A model generated the notes under the pieces. It was not told where the DNA came from. It made no database searches and saw only the letters and a program-made list of their open reading frames with translations. From assembly GCF_002257705.1 (NCBI RefSeq), contig NZ_LSLK01000103.1, forward strand, positions 1 to 64,000: a DNA stretch of 64,000 nt, read 5' to 3'. Each line of letters begins with the position of its first letter. Positions within the stretch are counted from its first letter, which is position 1. Position numbers and translations under genes: made by a program. This document shows, piece by piece, positions 47,402-56,610 of this stretch. Source of the DNA: Sporomusa silvacetica DSM 10669 (lineage in GTDB: Bacteria > Bacillota > Negativicutes > Sporomusales > Sporomusaceae).

Positions 47402-48730
47402 ATGCTGACAGGACAGGAAGTAAAAGAAAAAGATTTGCAATACAATTTGCATTCGTGGTCAAAGCAGGGTAACCTCAATCCAATACCAGTAGCCAAAAGC
47501 GAGGGAATTTATTTTTGGGACTATGATGGCAAGCGCTATACAGATATGTCTTCCCAGTTGGTAAACCTGAATTTAGGACACGGCAACCAGGCGATTATAG
47601 CAGCGATCAAAGAGCAGGCGGAAAAACTCTGTTTCATAGCACCAAGCTATGCTGTGGAGTCGCGCTCCATCTTGGCCGAAAAACTGATCGCGTTACTGCC
47701 TGATAATATTGGCAAAGTATTTTTTACTAACGGCGGAGCCGATGCGAATGAGAATGCCCTAAAGATGGCCAGAATGTTCACCGGACGCAACAAGGTATTC
47801 AGCCGCTACCGCAGCTATCATGGCTCCACTTTTGGTGCTGGAAACCTTACCGGCGAACCAAGACGATATCCGTTGGAACCGGGTATTCCCGGCTTTGTAA
47901 AATTCTTTGATCCCTATATTTACCGGGAGCCTATTCAATTTGAGAGCCCGGAAAAAGCGGCAGCGTACTATGTGGCTAAACTGCGTGAACAAATTATTTA
48001 TGAAGGTTCCAACAATGTTGCAGCGATTGTACTTGAGACGGTCACCGGCTCTAATGGCGTTATTATTCCGCCAGACGGTTATCTCCAGGGAGTCCGCAAA
48101 ATTTGCGATGATTATGGCATTATGATGATCTGTGATGAAGTAATGGCCGGTTTTTGCCGCACTGGTAAAATGTTTGCCTTTGAACACTGGAATGTAAAGC
48201 CTGATATTGTGTCGTTTGCAAAAGGTATTACTTGCGGTTATGTACCGTTGGGCGGGGTTGCGGTCAGCAAAGAAATTGCTGCTTACTTCAATGATAATAC
48301 CCTGCTTTGCGGACTTACCTACAGTGGTCATCCCTTGGCCTGTGCGGCCGGTGTGGCCGCCCTGAACTATTATCAGGAGGCTGACATTCTGGGGAATGTT
48401 CAAAAAACTGGCAAGCTTTTAGGTGATATACTTGATGGATTTAAAGTCAAACATGCTTGTGTCGGCGATGTAAGATATATCGGTTTATTCTCGGCAATTG
48501 AGTTAGTTAAGGACAAAGAGACCAGAGAGCCACTGGTGCAGTATGGAACCGATCCAGAGGGTATTATGGGCCGCATTATTAAGATGCTGGTACAAAAAGG
48601 TTTTATCACTTATTCGCATGAAAATATGATTCTTGTTGCACCGCCATTAATTATTACCGCAGAGCAGATGGTGGAAGCCATGGCAATTATGGATGAAGTA
48701 CTGGCTGCTGTGGATCGTGAATTTATCTAG
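47402..48730 (+). CDS. Class III omega-aminotransferase
   Basis: The 442-residue PLP enzyme has the class III features VFFTNGGADANENALKMAR, YRSYHGSTFGAGNLTG, ICDEVMAGFCRTG and SFAKGITCGYVPLGGV with the PLP-Lys. The sequence is closest in style to taurine:pyruvate and beta-alanine:pyruvate aminotransferases. It removes an amino group from an omega-amino compound to give an aldehyde, probably consumed by the preceding Fe-ADH. GGAGTG lies 8 nt before the ATG. Confidence 0.9.
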   Translation: MLTGQEVKEKDLQYNLHSWSKQGNLNPIPVAKSEGIYFWDYDGKRYTDMSSQLVNLNLGHGNQAIIAAIKEQAEKLCFIAPSYAVESRSILAEKLIALLPDNIGKVFFTNGGADANENALKMARMFTGRNKVFSRYRSYHGSTFGAGNLTGEPRRYPLEPGIPGFVKFFDPYIYREPIQFESPEKAAAYYVAKLREQIIYEGSNNVAAIVLETVTGSNGVIIPPDGYLQGVRKICDDYGIMMICDEVMAGFCRTGKMFAFEHWNVKPDIVSFAKGITCGYVPLGGVAVSKEIAAYFNDNTLLCGLTYSGHPLACAAGVAALNYYQEADILGNVQKTGKLLGDILDGFKVKHACVGDVRYIGLFSAIELVKDKETREPLVQYGTDPEGIMGRIIKMLVQKGFITYSHENMILVAPPLIITAEQMVEAMAIMDEVLAAVDREFI

Positions 48731-48744
48731 TCGGAGATGATGTG

Positions 48745-50055
48745 ATGAGTTTACTGCATGATGAGATTAAAGAACTTTCGGTAAAGGTTCATCCTGAGAC
48801 AGTTGATTTTGCTGTCAGGCTGATTCAGACAAAGAGTATCAGCTGCAACGAAAAGGCCGTGGCAGACTGTTATATGAATGAAATGCGTAAACTCGGCTAT
48901 GAAAGTGTTTTCCGTGATGGAATGGGAAACGTTGTAGGCTGTATTACCTTCAGTGATGACGGCCCGGCCATTATGTACAATTCCCATATGGATCATGTGG
49001 ATGAAGGTGCCTTAGATAACTGGCAGGGATATGACCCCTATGGGGGCTTACTAGATGAGTGCCAGGTAGACAATCAGGACGCTTCGGCTCAGGACACAGC
49101 CCGTTGTATTCATGGACGTGCGGCTTCCGACGTAAAGGGCGGAGCCGCAGTCGCAGTGTATACAGGCGCAATGTTAAAGGAACTTAAACAACGGGGCTTT
49201 GCAATAAAAGGCAAATTTATCTTTACGGGCGTTGTTCAGGAGGAGCCGGCCGAATGTGCAGGTATGAGCTATTTAATTGACACTACGTTTCCTAAACACA
49301 ATCTTACCTATGATGCGATGGTAAGCTCTGAAGCCAGTTCCCTTAGGCTGGTACTTGGTTCGCGGGGTAGAGTAGAGCTGTTGGTAACGATTCAGGGCAG
49401 AACTTCCCATGCAAGCACACCCTGGCGCGGTATTAATGCTATTGAAAAGGCTGTTTCTTTTCTAAGTGCTCTGAAGGAATTTGCTGATAAACTGCCTTGT
49501 GATGACGACTTGGGGAGGGCAACAATTACCCCCACGATTATATCCTGCACGCCTGGGCAGTTAAGTATCATACCAGACCGATGCCAGATTGCGATAGACC
49601 GCAGACTGTTACCGGGTGAAACGGCAGAGACAGCCATGGATGAAGTCCAGACGATTATTGATAAGATTAAACGGCAGGATACTACCTTTAGTGCTGAGGT
49701 TAAAGTGAACTCCATACCGCAAACTTCTTATACTGGGTTAACACATGTTTTGCCTAAGGCTATGATAGCTTGGAAGATTGCTAAAGGGCATCCTTTTGTT
49801 ACGGCCTGCACAGAGGCGCTTGAAGCGGTGGGGCAAGAAGTTCAATATAGCTATTGGGATTTCGGCACAGATGCATCAAAAACAGCCGGGCTTGACCGCA
49901 AACCGTGTATAGGCTATTCGCCGATGCAAGAACAATATGCGCACACTCCTTATGATAAAGTAAGGTGCGATTATATACTTAAGGCGCTCGCCGGCAATGC
50001 AGCAATCTACATTGCGGCCAGCAGCCGAACCCGGGAAACATTCAAACCAATATAA
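48745..50055 (+). CDS. M20-family hydrolase, YgeY-like
   Basis: The 436-residue protein belongs to the M20/ArgE/DapE group. Metal ligands: YNSHMDHVDEG (His, Asp), HGRAASDVKGG, VVQEEPAE (general base Glu) and ATHTPYDKV-like end (YAHTPYDKV). The YgeY subfamily is linked to selenium/purine metabolism operons and its substrate is not settled; it could cleave an N-acyl or N-carbamoyl group. It is homologous to the protein at 56611 in the same cluster. ATG 48745 has GGAG 8 nt upstream. Confidence 0.87.
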   Translation: MSLLHDEIKELSVKVHPETVDFAVRLIQTKSISCNEKAVADCYMNEMRKLGYESVFRDGMGNVVGCITFSDDGPAIMYNSHMDHVDEGALDNWQGYDPYGGLLDECQVDNQDASAQDTARCIHGRAASDVKGGAAVAVYTGAMLKELKQRGFAIKGKFIFTGVVQEEPAECAGMSYLIDTTFPKHNLTYDAMVSSEASSLRLVLGSRGRVELLVTIQGRTSHASTPWRGINAIEKAVSFLSALKEFADKLPCDDDLGRATITPTIISCTPGQLSIIPDRCQIAIDRRLLPGETAETAMDEVQTIIDKIKRQDTTFSAEVKVNSIPQTSYTGLTHVLPKAMIAWKIAKGHPFVTACTEALEAVGQEVQYSYWDFGTDASKTAGLDRKPCIGYSPMQEQYAHTPYDKVRCDYILKALAGNAAIYIAASSRTRETFKPI

Positions 50056-50069
50056 AGGGGGAAAACAAC

Positions 50070-51257
50070 ATGAAGTTATCCAAGAAGTGGTTGGCGCTCT
50101 GTTTCGTATTTGCTATGGCAACGTTATCCCTTACAGGCTGTTCAAGCAATTCAAAAGGCTCAGACACTGCGAGTAAAGAAGAGGGTATTAAGATTGGGGT
50201 GCTTTACTCGACAACTGGCCCATTCTCTATTTCGGAAAAACCAATGCTTAATGCCACTAAATTGGCGATTGAAGAAATTAATGCCGCCGGTGGCATTAAA
50301 GGGAAAAAATTAATTCCTGTTTATGAAGATTATGCTTCCGATCCGGCTAAAGCCACAGAAAAAATCAAAAAACTGATTTTACAGGATAAAGTTGTCGCTA
50401 CCATTGGCACCAATTCTTCGGCTTCCCGGCTGGCGGTGATTCCTGAAGTGGAGCGCAATAATTCAGTGCTGGTATACAATACCTATTATGAAGGTGAAAA
50501 ACCATCCCCGAATGTTATCTATACCAATACGGTTCCTAGTCAGCAAATTGCTGAGTATATGCCCTGGATAGTAAAAAATATCGGCAAGCGTGTTATGTTC
50601 GTTGGTTCTGATTATGTATTCCCCGTAAATTCAATCAAAAAAGCTAAAGCAATGCTGATTCAAGCTGGCGGTGAAGTGGTAGGCGAAGAATATGTACCGC
50701 TCGGACATACGGAGTTTTCTTCATTAATTAACAAGATAAAACAAGCCAAACCGGATGTTGTATTTTCCGCCATTGCCGGTGACAGTGTGGTACCGTTTTA
50801 TAAACAATACCAGCAATATGGCATTTCCGCTAAAGAAATTCCTATCTGTTCGATTGCGACTCATGAGGCCACTGTAAAAGGTATCGGTGCTGCGGCCGCT
50901 GCGGGACATTACAGTTCTTTTGACTACTTCCAGGTTATTGATACACCGGAAAGCAAAAAGTTTATTGAAGCTTACAATAAGGCATTTAATGATAACACGA
51001 CAGTAACTAATTTAGCTGAAGGCGCGTATCACGGTGTATATCTTTTGGCCAAGGCTTTGGAAAAAACGAGTGATTACGACGGCAAAACGTTAATCAATGC
51101 TTTTAAAGGACTGGAAATTGATTCGCCGCAAGGCAAGATTAAAGTGGATGAAAGCAATAACCATACTTGGCTGCAGTCACGTATTGCCAGAATTAAAGAA
51201 GATGGGACATTTGAAATTGTTTATAGCTCCAAAGATTTGGTTAAACCCGAGCTGTAG
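50070..51257 (+). CDS. Branched-chain amino acid-type ABC substrate-binding lipoprotein
   Basis: The 395-residue protein begins with a lipoprotein signal (lipobox LTGCSS, Cys at residue 24), then IKIGVLYSTTGPFSISEKPM, the start of a Peripla_BP_6 domain, with GGIKGKKLIPVYEDYASDP. It captures an amino-acid-like or amide ligand (some members bind urea or short amides) and feeds it to the following permeases. GGGGG lies before the ATG. It is the first component of the LivKHMGF-type importer. Confidence 0.92.
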   Translation: MKLSKKWLALCFVFAMATLSLTGCSSNSKGSDTASKEEGIKIGVLYSTTGPFSISEKPMLNATKLAIEEINAAGGIKGKKLIPVYEDYASDPAKATEKIKKLILQDKVVATIGTNSSASRLAVIPEVERNNSVLVYNTYYEGEKPSPNVIYTNTVPSQQIAEYMPWIVKNIGKRVMFVGSDYVFPVNSIKKAKAMLIQAGGEVVGEEYVPLGHTEFSSLINKIKQAKPDVVFSAIAGDSVVPFYKQYQQYGISAKEIPICSIATHEATVKGIGAAAAAGHYSSFDYFQVIDTPESKKFIEAYNKAFNDNTTVTNLAEGAYHGVYLLAKALEKTSDYDGKTLINAFKGLEIDSPQGKIKVDESNNHTWLQSRIARIKEDGTFEIVYSSKDLVKPEL

Positions 51258-51339
51258 TCCAATCTGCTTACTCTGACAAAATAGTAGTGCCGGCGAAGGC
51301 CAGTAAAAAAAATAACAGTGCTTGTAGCACAGTGTAGTG

Positions 51340-51386
51340 CGCCTCTCTAATTTTCCTGATGGGATTTTAGAGAGGCGTATTCTTTT
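51340..51386 (+). terminator. Intercistronic hairpin between the binding protein and permease genes
   Basis: CGCCTCTCTAA...TTAGAGAGGCG then TATTCTTTTG. It probably reduces transcription into the permease genes, keeping the binding protein in excess. Confidence 0.7.
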
Positions 51387-51418
51387 GTTTAGGCACTTAT
51401 TAGAGAGGAATGGCGATC

Positions 51419-52279
51419 ATGGAACTTCTCATTTCACAGCTAATAAATGGTGTGAGTGTTTCCGCGATGTTGTTTATCGCAGCATTAGGGCTGGTCATTA
51501 TATTTGGTTTGATGGATGTTGTCAATATGGCTCATGGTGATCTCATCATGCTGGGTGCCTATATAGCCTATTTTGTAACTACCGTTTTTCATGCTTCATT
51601 TTTCCTTGCCATGGTATTAGCGTTTATTCTTACTGCTATATTCGGCGTATTAATTGAAGTTACACTGATAAAAAAACTGTACGGAAAAGTTGCTGAAACC
51701 TTGTTGGCGACCTTTGCACTCTCCATCATTATCGAGCAAGTGGTCAGAATGACCATGGGACCTGAAGACAAGTTTGTCGGCTTGCCGATAGAGGGGAGCC
51801 TTACTGTCGGGAGTATAGTAATACCGCAGTACAATCTGTTTCTTATCGCAATTTCGATTTTAATTTTGTTGGCAACGTTAGGCTTGTTCTTTAAAACTTC
51901 CTTTGGTATGCAGCTAAGAGCCGTCACTAAGAACAGAAGCATGTCACAGTGCCTTGGTATTAATACGACACGCATTGATAGTCTCACTTTTGCACTTGGC
52001 TCAGGGCTGGCAGGATTGGCAGGTGCGCTTTTAGCGCCGGTCAAAAGTGTAACGCCTTATATGGGTACTGCTTATATCGTAGACGGCTTTCTTACAGTTG
52101 TTTTAGGAGGATTTACCTCGATCATCGGGACTGCCGCCAGTTCAGTGGTAATTAGTGAATCGGTTACCGCGATGGCCGGCTATATGAGTGAAATAACAGC
52201 TAGAGTTCTTGTTTTCTGCATCATTATTATTCTAATCAGGTTTAAACCTGAAGGGTTATTTACGAGCGAAAGGAGATGA
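51419..52279 (+). CDS. livH: Branched-chain amino acid-type ABC permease LivH
   Basis: The 286-residue membrane protein has about eight spans, with LGLVIIFGLMDVVNMAHGDL near the N-terminus and AGLAGALLAPV and GGFTSIIGTAASSVVI later, the typical LivH EAA-like segments. ATG 51419 has AGAGAGGA 10 nt upstream; an ATG at 51410 is only 1 nt from that site. Confidence 0.92.
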   Translation: MELLISQLINGVSVSAMLFIAALGLVIIFGLMDVVNMAHGDLIMLGAYIAYFVTTVFHASFFLAMVLAFILTAIFGVLIEVTLIKKLYGKVAETLLATFALSIIIEQVVRMTMGPEDKFVGLPIEGSLTVGSIVIPQYNLFLIAISILILLATLGLFFKTSFGMQLRAVTKNRSMSQCLGINTTRIDSLTFALGSGLAGLAGALLAPVKSVTPYMGTAYIVDGFLTVVLGGFTSIIGTAASSVVISESVTAMAGYMSEITARVLVFCIIIILIRFKPEGLFTSERR

Positions 52280-52284
52280 CTATT

Positions 52285-53388
52285 GTGCTCAATAAAATTA
52301 GGAATTTAGGTATAGAAAAATATATTGATCTTTTTCTGTTTATTTTTTTAATAAGCTTTCCTTTGCTTGCATCGCCCTTTCGGGTAGAGCTTATGAGTAA
52401 ATGCGTAATATATCTGATATTTGCACTTTCTCTTGATATCCTGTGGGGCAGTGCCGGATTAATGAATTTAGGTCATGCCATGTTCTTTGGTTTGGGAGGA
52501 TACGTACTGGCGCTTTCGTATGCGGTGAAAAATGGAGTTCCAGCCTTTATGGTTAGTTTCGGCGTTACCGAACTTCCTTGGTTTATGCAGATTCTGCAAA
52601 ATCAGGCAGTGGCTTTCTTGCTTGGATTACTGGTACCTGGTGCAGTCGCTGCCCTCCTTGGTTACTTTATTTTTACCAGTAGGGTAAAGGGCGTTTTTTT
52701 CAATATAATTACATTGGCTTTGGCCTCTTTGATAGAACTGTTTTTCAATAACCAGCAGAAATATACCGGTGGTGCCAACGGAATCAGCGGTTTGCCACCA
52801 CTGTCCTTCGGCGGGCCGCCGCTGTCCATTCTGGAGACCTATTATTTGGTGCTGGTGGTAGCTTTACTGGTATATATCTTCTGTCGGTGGCTGAATAACT
52901 GCCGCTTTGGACTGATCCTCCGCTCTGTGCGGGAGAATGAAAGCCGATTGCAGTTTCTAGGGTTTAATCCGGCGGCCTTTAAACTGGTTGTTTTTGTGGT
53001 TTCAGGTATGATTGCCGGACTGTCCGGGATGCTGTATGTTCCGGTCAATTCCTTTATTTCACCAAATAATATTGGTGTAGTATTCTCAACCTCAGTTTTG
53101 GTATGGCTGGCAGTCGGCGGCCGGGGAAATTTAACGGGAGCCATGATTGGCGCCTTTTTGATAACCTGGATGGAGAGTCTGCTGTCTGAAAGACTTGACG
53201 ATAGCTGGCAATTAGTGCTAGGGGCAGTCATGCTGATCGTGGTTGTCTTCTTTCCCAAAGGAATTATCGGTTCTTTGATCGATTGGCAGAAAAACAAAAG
53301 CGGCCAGCATCAACCGTCAGAGTGTGATGACAGTGCTAAGCAGGCAATAACTCCTGATAACTATAATGTGATAAGAGAGAAGGTGTAG
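52285..53388 (+). CDS. livM: Branched-chain amino acid-type ABC permease LivM
   Basis: The protein (367 residues from GTG 52285, or 370 from ATG 52276) has about nine spans, with LSLDILWGSAGLMNLGHAMF at about residue 60 and SGMIAGLSGMLYVPV, the LivM signature. AGGAG at 52271-52275 favours the GTG (9-nt gap); the ATG overlaps the livH stop and touches the site. It forms the second half of the membrane pore. Confidence 0.9.
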   Translation: MLNKIRNLGIEKYIDLFLFIFLISFPLLASPFRVELMSKCVIYLIFALSLDILWGSAGLMNLGHAMFFGLGGYVLALSYAVKNGVPAFMVSFGVTELPWFMQILQNQAVAFLLGLLVPGAVAALLGYFIFTSRVKGVFFNIITLALASLIELFFNNQQKYTGGANGISGLPPLSFGGPPLSILETYYLVLVVALLVYIFCRWLNNCRFGLILRSVRENESRLQFLGFNPAAFKLVVFVVSGMIAGLSGMLYVPVNSFISPNNIGVVFSTSVLVWLAVGGRGNLTGAMIGAFLITWMESLLSERLDDSWQLVLGAVMLIVVVFFPKGIIGSLIDWQKNKSGQHQPSECDDSAKQAITPDNYNVIREKV

Positions 53389-53391
53389 ACA

Positions 53392-54156
53392 ATGTCCTTC
53401 TTAGAACTACAAGAGGTCAGTGTAAGTTTTAGCGGATTTTTGGCTGTCGATAAAGTTTCGTTAGGGGTAGAGCAGGGAGAAACGAGGGTTATCATTGGTC
53501 CCAACGGTGCCGGTAAAACTACCATCATTGATATGATTACAGGCAAAACGGCTCCGACCGGAGGTAAAATTCTGTTGGACGGGGCAGATATTGCCGGACT
53601 GGATCCTTATGAAATAGCCTCTAAACATAAAGTTGGACGTAAATTTCAAGGACCTAATTTATTTGATTGTCTTACCGTTTACGAAAATATCGAGGTGGCT
53701 TTAGCCGGACACAGCAGTGTGTTCAAAAGCTTTGTTTATAAGCGTGATAAGGCTATAAAAGAGGAAATAAAGTCTATATTGAGTCAGATTAATCTATATA
53801 ACAAGCGTGATGTGATTTCAACTTCTTTATCGCACGGAGAACGGCAATGGCTGGAGATGGGGATGGTGATTGCACAGAAACCAGAGCTTATTACCCTCGA
53901 CGAGCCTACAGCAGGTATGACCGCTGATGAAACTTGTAAAACCGGTGAAATGATAAAAACAATGATGAAGGATAAGACGGTTATTGTGGTGGAGCATGAC
54001 ATTGATTTTGTAGAACAAATTGCCCAAAAGGTTACTGTTTTGCATCAAGGTAAATTGCTGGCAGAGGGTTCCTTTGCCGAGGTCAAGAAAAATCCGAAGG
54101 TTGTGCAGGTTTATCTTAAGGACGATGATGACGAGGAGGTGGAAAAAGATGCTTGA
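53392..54156 (+). CDS. livG: Branched-chain amino acid-type ABC ATPase LivG
   Basis: The 254-residue ATPase has Walker A GPNGAGKTT, signature LSHGERQWLE (the S-H-G-E form usual in urea and short-amide UrtD-type ATPases), Walker B LITLDEP and EHDIDFV. The LSHGERQ motif is closer to UrtD than to classical LivG (LSGGQQ), so a urea- or amide-like ligand for the importer is worth considering. It overlaps livF by 8 bp. Confidence 0.92.
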   Translation: MSFLELQEVSVSFSGFLAVDKVSLGVEQGETRVIIGPNGAGKTTIIDMITGKTAPTGGKILLDGADIAGLDPYEIASKHKVGRKFQGPNLFDCLTVYENIEVALAGHSSVFKSFVYKRDKAIKEEIKSILSQINLYNKRDVISTSLSHGERQWLEMGMVIAQKPELITLDEPTAGMTADETCKTGEMIKTMMKDKTVIVVEHDIDFVEQIAQKVTVLHQGKLLAEGSFAEVKKNPKVVQVYLKDDDDEEVEKDA

Positions 54157-54844
54157 AATCTGTAATGTATCCGTAAATTACGGACAAAGCAGGGTTGTCA
54201 ATAATGTCTCATTTCAGGTGGAGCCATTAGAAAAAATGGTCATTCTCGGCCGTAACGGAGTCGGTAAAACTACGCTGCTGAAAAGTATTATCGGTTTACT
54301 GCCGCTGCAAAATGGCAAAATCATTCTCAACAATGAAGATCTTAGCGGACTGAAAGCTTATGAACGAGCCATTAGCGGCGTGGCTTATGTGCCGCAAGGC
54401 AGGGAAATTATTCCTCACCTTACCGTTAGGGAAAATTTGGAGCTGGCAGCGCTGGCACATACCAAAGAAATTACCCAGCGTATGGAAGAGGTTTTTGAAT
54501 ACTTCCCGATTCTAACAGAGCATCTGCACCGCAAAGGCGGTGTATTATCCGGCGGGCAGCAGCAACAGCTGGCTATCGGCAGAGCTCTCATGAGTCATCC
54601 GCAGGCACTGCTGCTGGATGAACCGACAGAGGGAATACAACCCAATGTGGTCGCTGAAATTGCCAATATTTTGATCAGAATACACCGGAAAATGTTGATT
54701 CCTATCATTATCGTGGAGCAGAATCTAAAATTTGCCAGGAAGCTTGCCGACCGCTTTGTCGTTATGCAAAAAGGCGAAATAGTGGCCAGCGGCAAATCGG
54801 GCGAATTGACAGACGAAATTATTCATAAATACTTAACTGTTTAA
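54149..54844 (+). CDS. livF: Branched-chain amino acid-type ABC ATPase LivF
   Basis: The 231-residue ATPase has Walker A GRNGVGKTT, Q-loop PQGREIIPHLT, signature LSGGQQQQLAIGRAL, Walker B LLLDEPTEGIQPNV and VEQNLKFA. The PTEGIQPNVV wording is characteristic of the UrtE subgroup, again hinting at a urea- or amide-type ligand. ATG 54149 follows GAGGAGGTGG and overlaps livG. Confidence 0.92.
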   Translation: MLEICNVSVNYGQSRVVNNVSFQVEPLEKMVILGRNGVGKTTLLKSIIGLLPLQNGKIILNNEDLSGLKAYERAISGVAYVPQGREIIPHLTVRENLELAALAHTKEITQRMEEVFEYFPILTEHLHRKGGVLSGGQQQQLAIGRALMSHPQALLLDEPTEGIQPNVVAEIANILIRIHRKMLIPIIIVEQNLKFARKLADRFVVMQKGEIVASGKSGELTDEIIHKYLTV

Positions 54845-54898
54845 GGATTGGTTAGCAGATATACTACTAGAGTCTTACTTAAGAAAAGGGGTGAATTC

Positions 54899-56323
54899 AT
54901 GTCACTCATACAAAAAACAATTCAGGAGTTAGCGCCGTTAATTAAGCAGAAGCAAATTTCACCGGTTGAATTGGTTACTGCCTGCTTGGAACAGATTGAA
55001 AAAACCGAACCGAAACTGAACGCCTATATCACAGTTTTTAAGGAAGAGCCGCTGCGAGCGGCAAATAGAGCCGAAAAGGATATTTTGCAAGGACGGTACC
55101 AAGGAGTTTTGCACGGCATACCCTATTCCGCCAAAGACTTATATTATACAAAAGGAATAAGAACCACAGGCGGTTCAGAAGTATTAACAGATTTTATTCC
55201 AGACTATAGTGCCACTGTTATTGAACGGCTAACCCAGGCCGGTGCCATATTGCTGGGAAAAAATAACCTGCATGAATTTGCATATGGGACAACTAATGAA
55301 AATGAATATTTCGGGCCTTGCCGCAATCCTTGGAATACCAATAGGATACCCGGAGGGTCGAGCGGTGGTTCGGCTGCCTCGGTCGCGGTAGGCAGTTCCA
55401 TATTTTCCCTAGGAACCGATACAGGAGGATCGATACGGATACCGTCCGCATTATGTGGTGTTACCGGCTTAAAGCCGACATATGGCAGAGTAAGCAAGTA
55501 CGGCGTCATCCCTTTAAGCTGGTCACAAGATCATACCGGTCCTATTGCTAAATCGGTTTGGGATAACGCCGCAGTTTTGACGGCAATTGCCGGGTTTGAT
55601 CCTCAAGATCCGGCTTCGGCTCTAGTACCCTGTGATGATTATATTGAGCCGTTATCCCGAGATAGTATTGCAAAAATTAAGGGTATGCGTATCGGAGTTT
55701 GCCCGGATTGTTATGACGGTATTTTAGAGCCGGACATTGCAAAGGTACTTAAAGAGGTTCTTTGCTGGTTTGAAGATAATGGTGCCTGCATCAAAACCCT
55801 TTCTTATCCGCCGCGGGATATCCTTGGAATTACCGGCGTACTTACGATGGGAGAAGTTTACGCTTACCATGAACGGTTTTTAAAAACTTGTCCCGAAAAG
55901 TATGGCAATATAGTACGGCGAAGAATGGAAAAAAGCCAGTACGTTCCAGCCCATACCTATGTGAATGCGCAGCGCCTGCGCCAGCTGGATCAGCAAGAAT
56001 GGGCCAAGATATATAACGAAGTCGATTTAGTCATATTGCCGACAACAATTGTTTCCGCTTTTCCAATCGGAATCGATACAATTCCCTTTGGTGATGAAGA
56101 AGTAGACCCAAGAATTCATAATACGTTAACCCTAATGACCTCAATCAGTGATTTCAATGGCTATCCTGCTATTTCCCTGCCTTGCGGCTTTACGGCAGAA
56201 GGATTACCGATAGGTATTCAACTGCAGGGCAAACCATTTGAGGAAGCCGGCCTGTTACAAACAGCGTATATTTACGAGCAGACACATACAAACCAGCGGC
56301 TGCTGCCGCCGCTATGTTGTTAA
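54899..56323 (+). CDS. Amidase-signature hydrolase
   Basis: The 474-residue enzyme has the Ser-cisSer-Lys triad region: Lys in GIPYSAKDLYYTKGIRTTGG, then PGGSSGGSAASVAVGSS and GTDTGGSIRIPSALCG (nucleophile Ser). The family includes GatA, AtzE and hydantoin/amide hydrolases. It is preceded by an amide-type importer and followed by an AtzG/GatC-like small gene, so AtzE- or GatA-like behaviour is plausible. ATG 54899 has AAGGGG upstream; an earlier in-frame ATG at 54848 lacks one. Confidence 0.9.
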   Translation: MSLIQKTIQELAPLIKQKQISPVELVTACLEQIEKTEPKLNAYITVFKEEPLRAANRAEKDILQGRYQGVLHGIPYSAKDLYYTKGIRTTGGSEVLTDFIPDYSATVIERLTQAGAILLGKNNLHEFAYGTTNENEYFGPCRNPWNTNRIPGGSSGGSAASVAVGSSIFSLGTDTGGSIRIPSALCGVTGLKPTYGRVSKYGVIPLSWSQDHTGPIAKSVWDNAAVLTAIAGFDPQDPASALVPCDDYIEPLSRDSIAKIKGMRIGVCPDCYDGILEPDIAKVLKEVLCWFEDNGACIKTLSYPPRDILGITGVLTMGEVYAYHERFLKTCPEKYGNIVRRRMEKSQYVPAHTYVNAQRLRQLDQQEWAKIYNEVDLVILPTTIVSAFPIGIDTIPFGDEEVDPRIHNTLTLMTSISDFNGYPAISLPCGFTAEGLPIGIQLQGKPFEEAGLLQTAYIYEQTHTNQRLLPPLCC

Positions 56324-56358
56324 GTTTATCGACGCTAACAAAATGAGGTGAATGGATT

Positions 56359-56562
56359 ATGCAGGTAAATACCTTGCGCGATATGACTGCACAATTTTCT
56401 GGAAGAAGTACTGATGTCTTCTTAGAGTCTCACTTACTGCAGTATACCCTGGAACTAGAGACGCTGCTGCAATCGGTCAATACGGTTGCCCGGAATTTTC
56501 CGCTGGAACTGAGCCCTGCTCAGGTTTTTATCCCGTGGTATAAAAGGAATGTTGGTAAATAG
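56359..56562 (+). CDS. Small AtzG/DUF4089-like partner of the amidase
   Basis: The 67-residue helical protein (HLLQYTLELETLLQSVNTVA, then RNFPLELSPAQVF) resembles the small AtzG/GatC-type stabilising subunits encoded next to AtzE-like amidases, with an LxxEL..P.xVF ending in place of the usual E.AP.F. AGGTGAAT lies before the ATG. The pairing with the amidase 35 bp upstream is the main evidence; the similarity is weak. Confidence 0.6.
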   Translation: MQVNTLRDMTAQFSGRSTDVFLESHLLQYTLELETLLQSVNTVARNFPLELSPAQVFIPWYKRNVGK

Positions 56563-56610
56563 AAGCTGTACTTGTTTTAACTATTTTTACAGAAGGTGAG
56601 GAGAAGGAAG

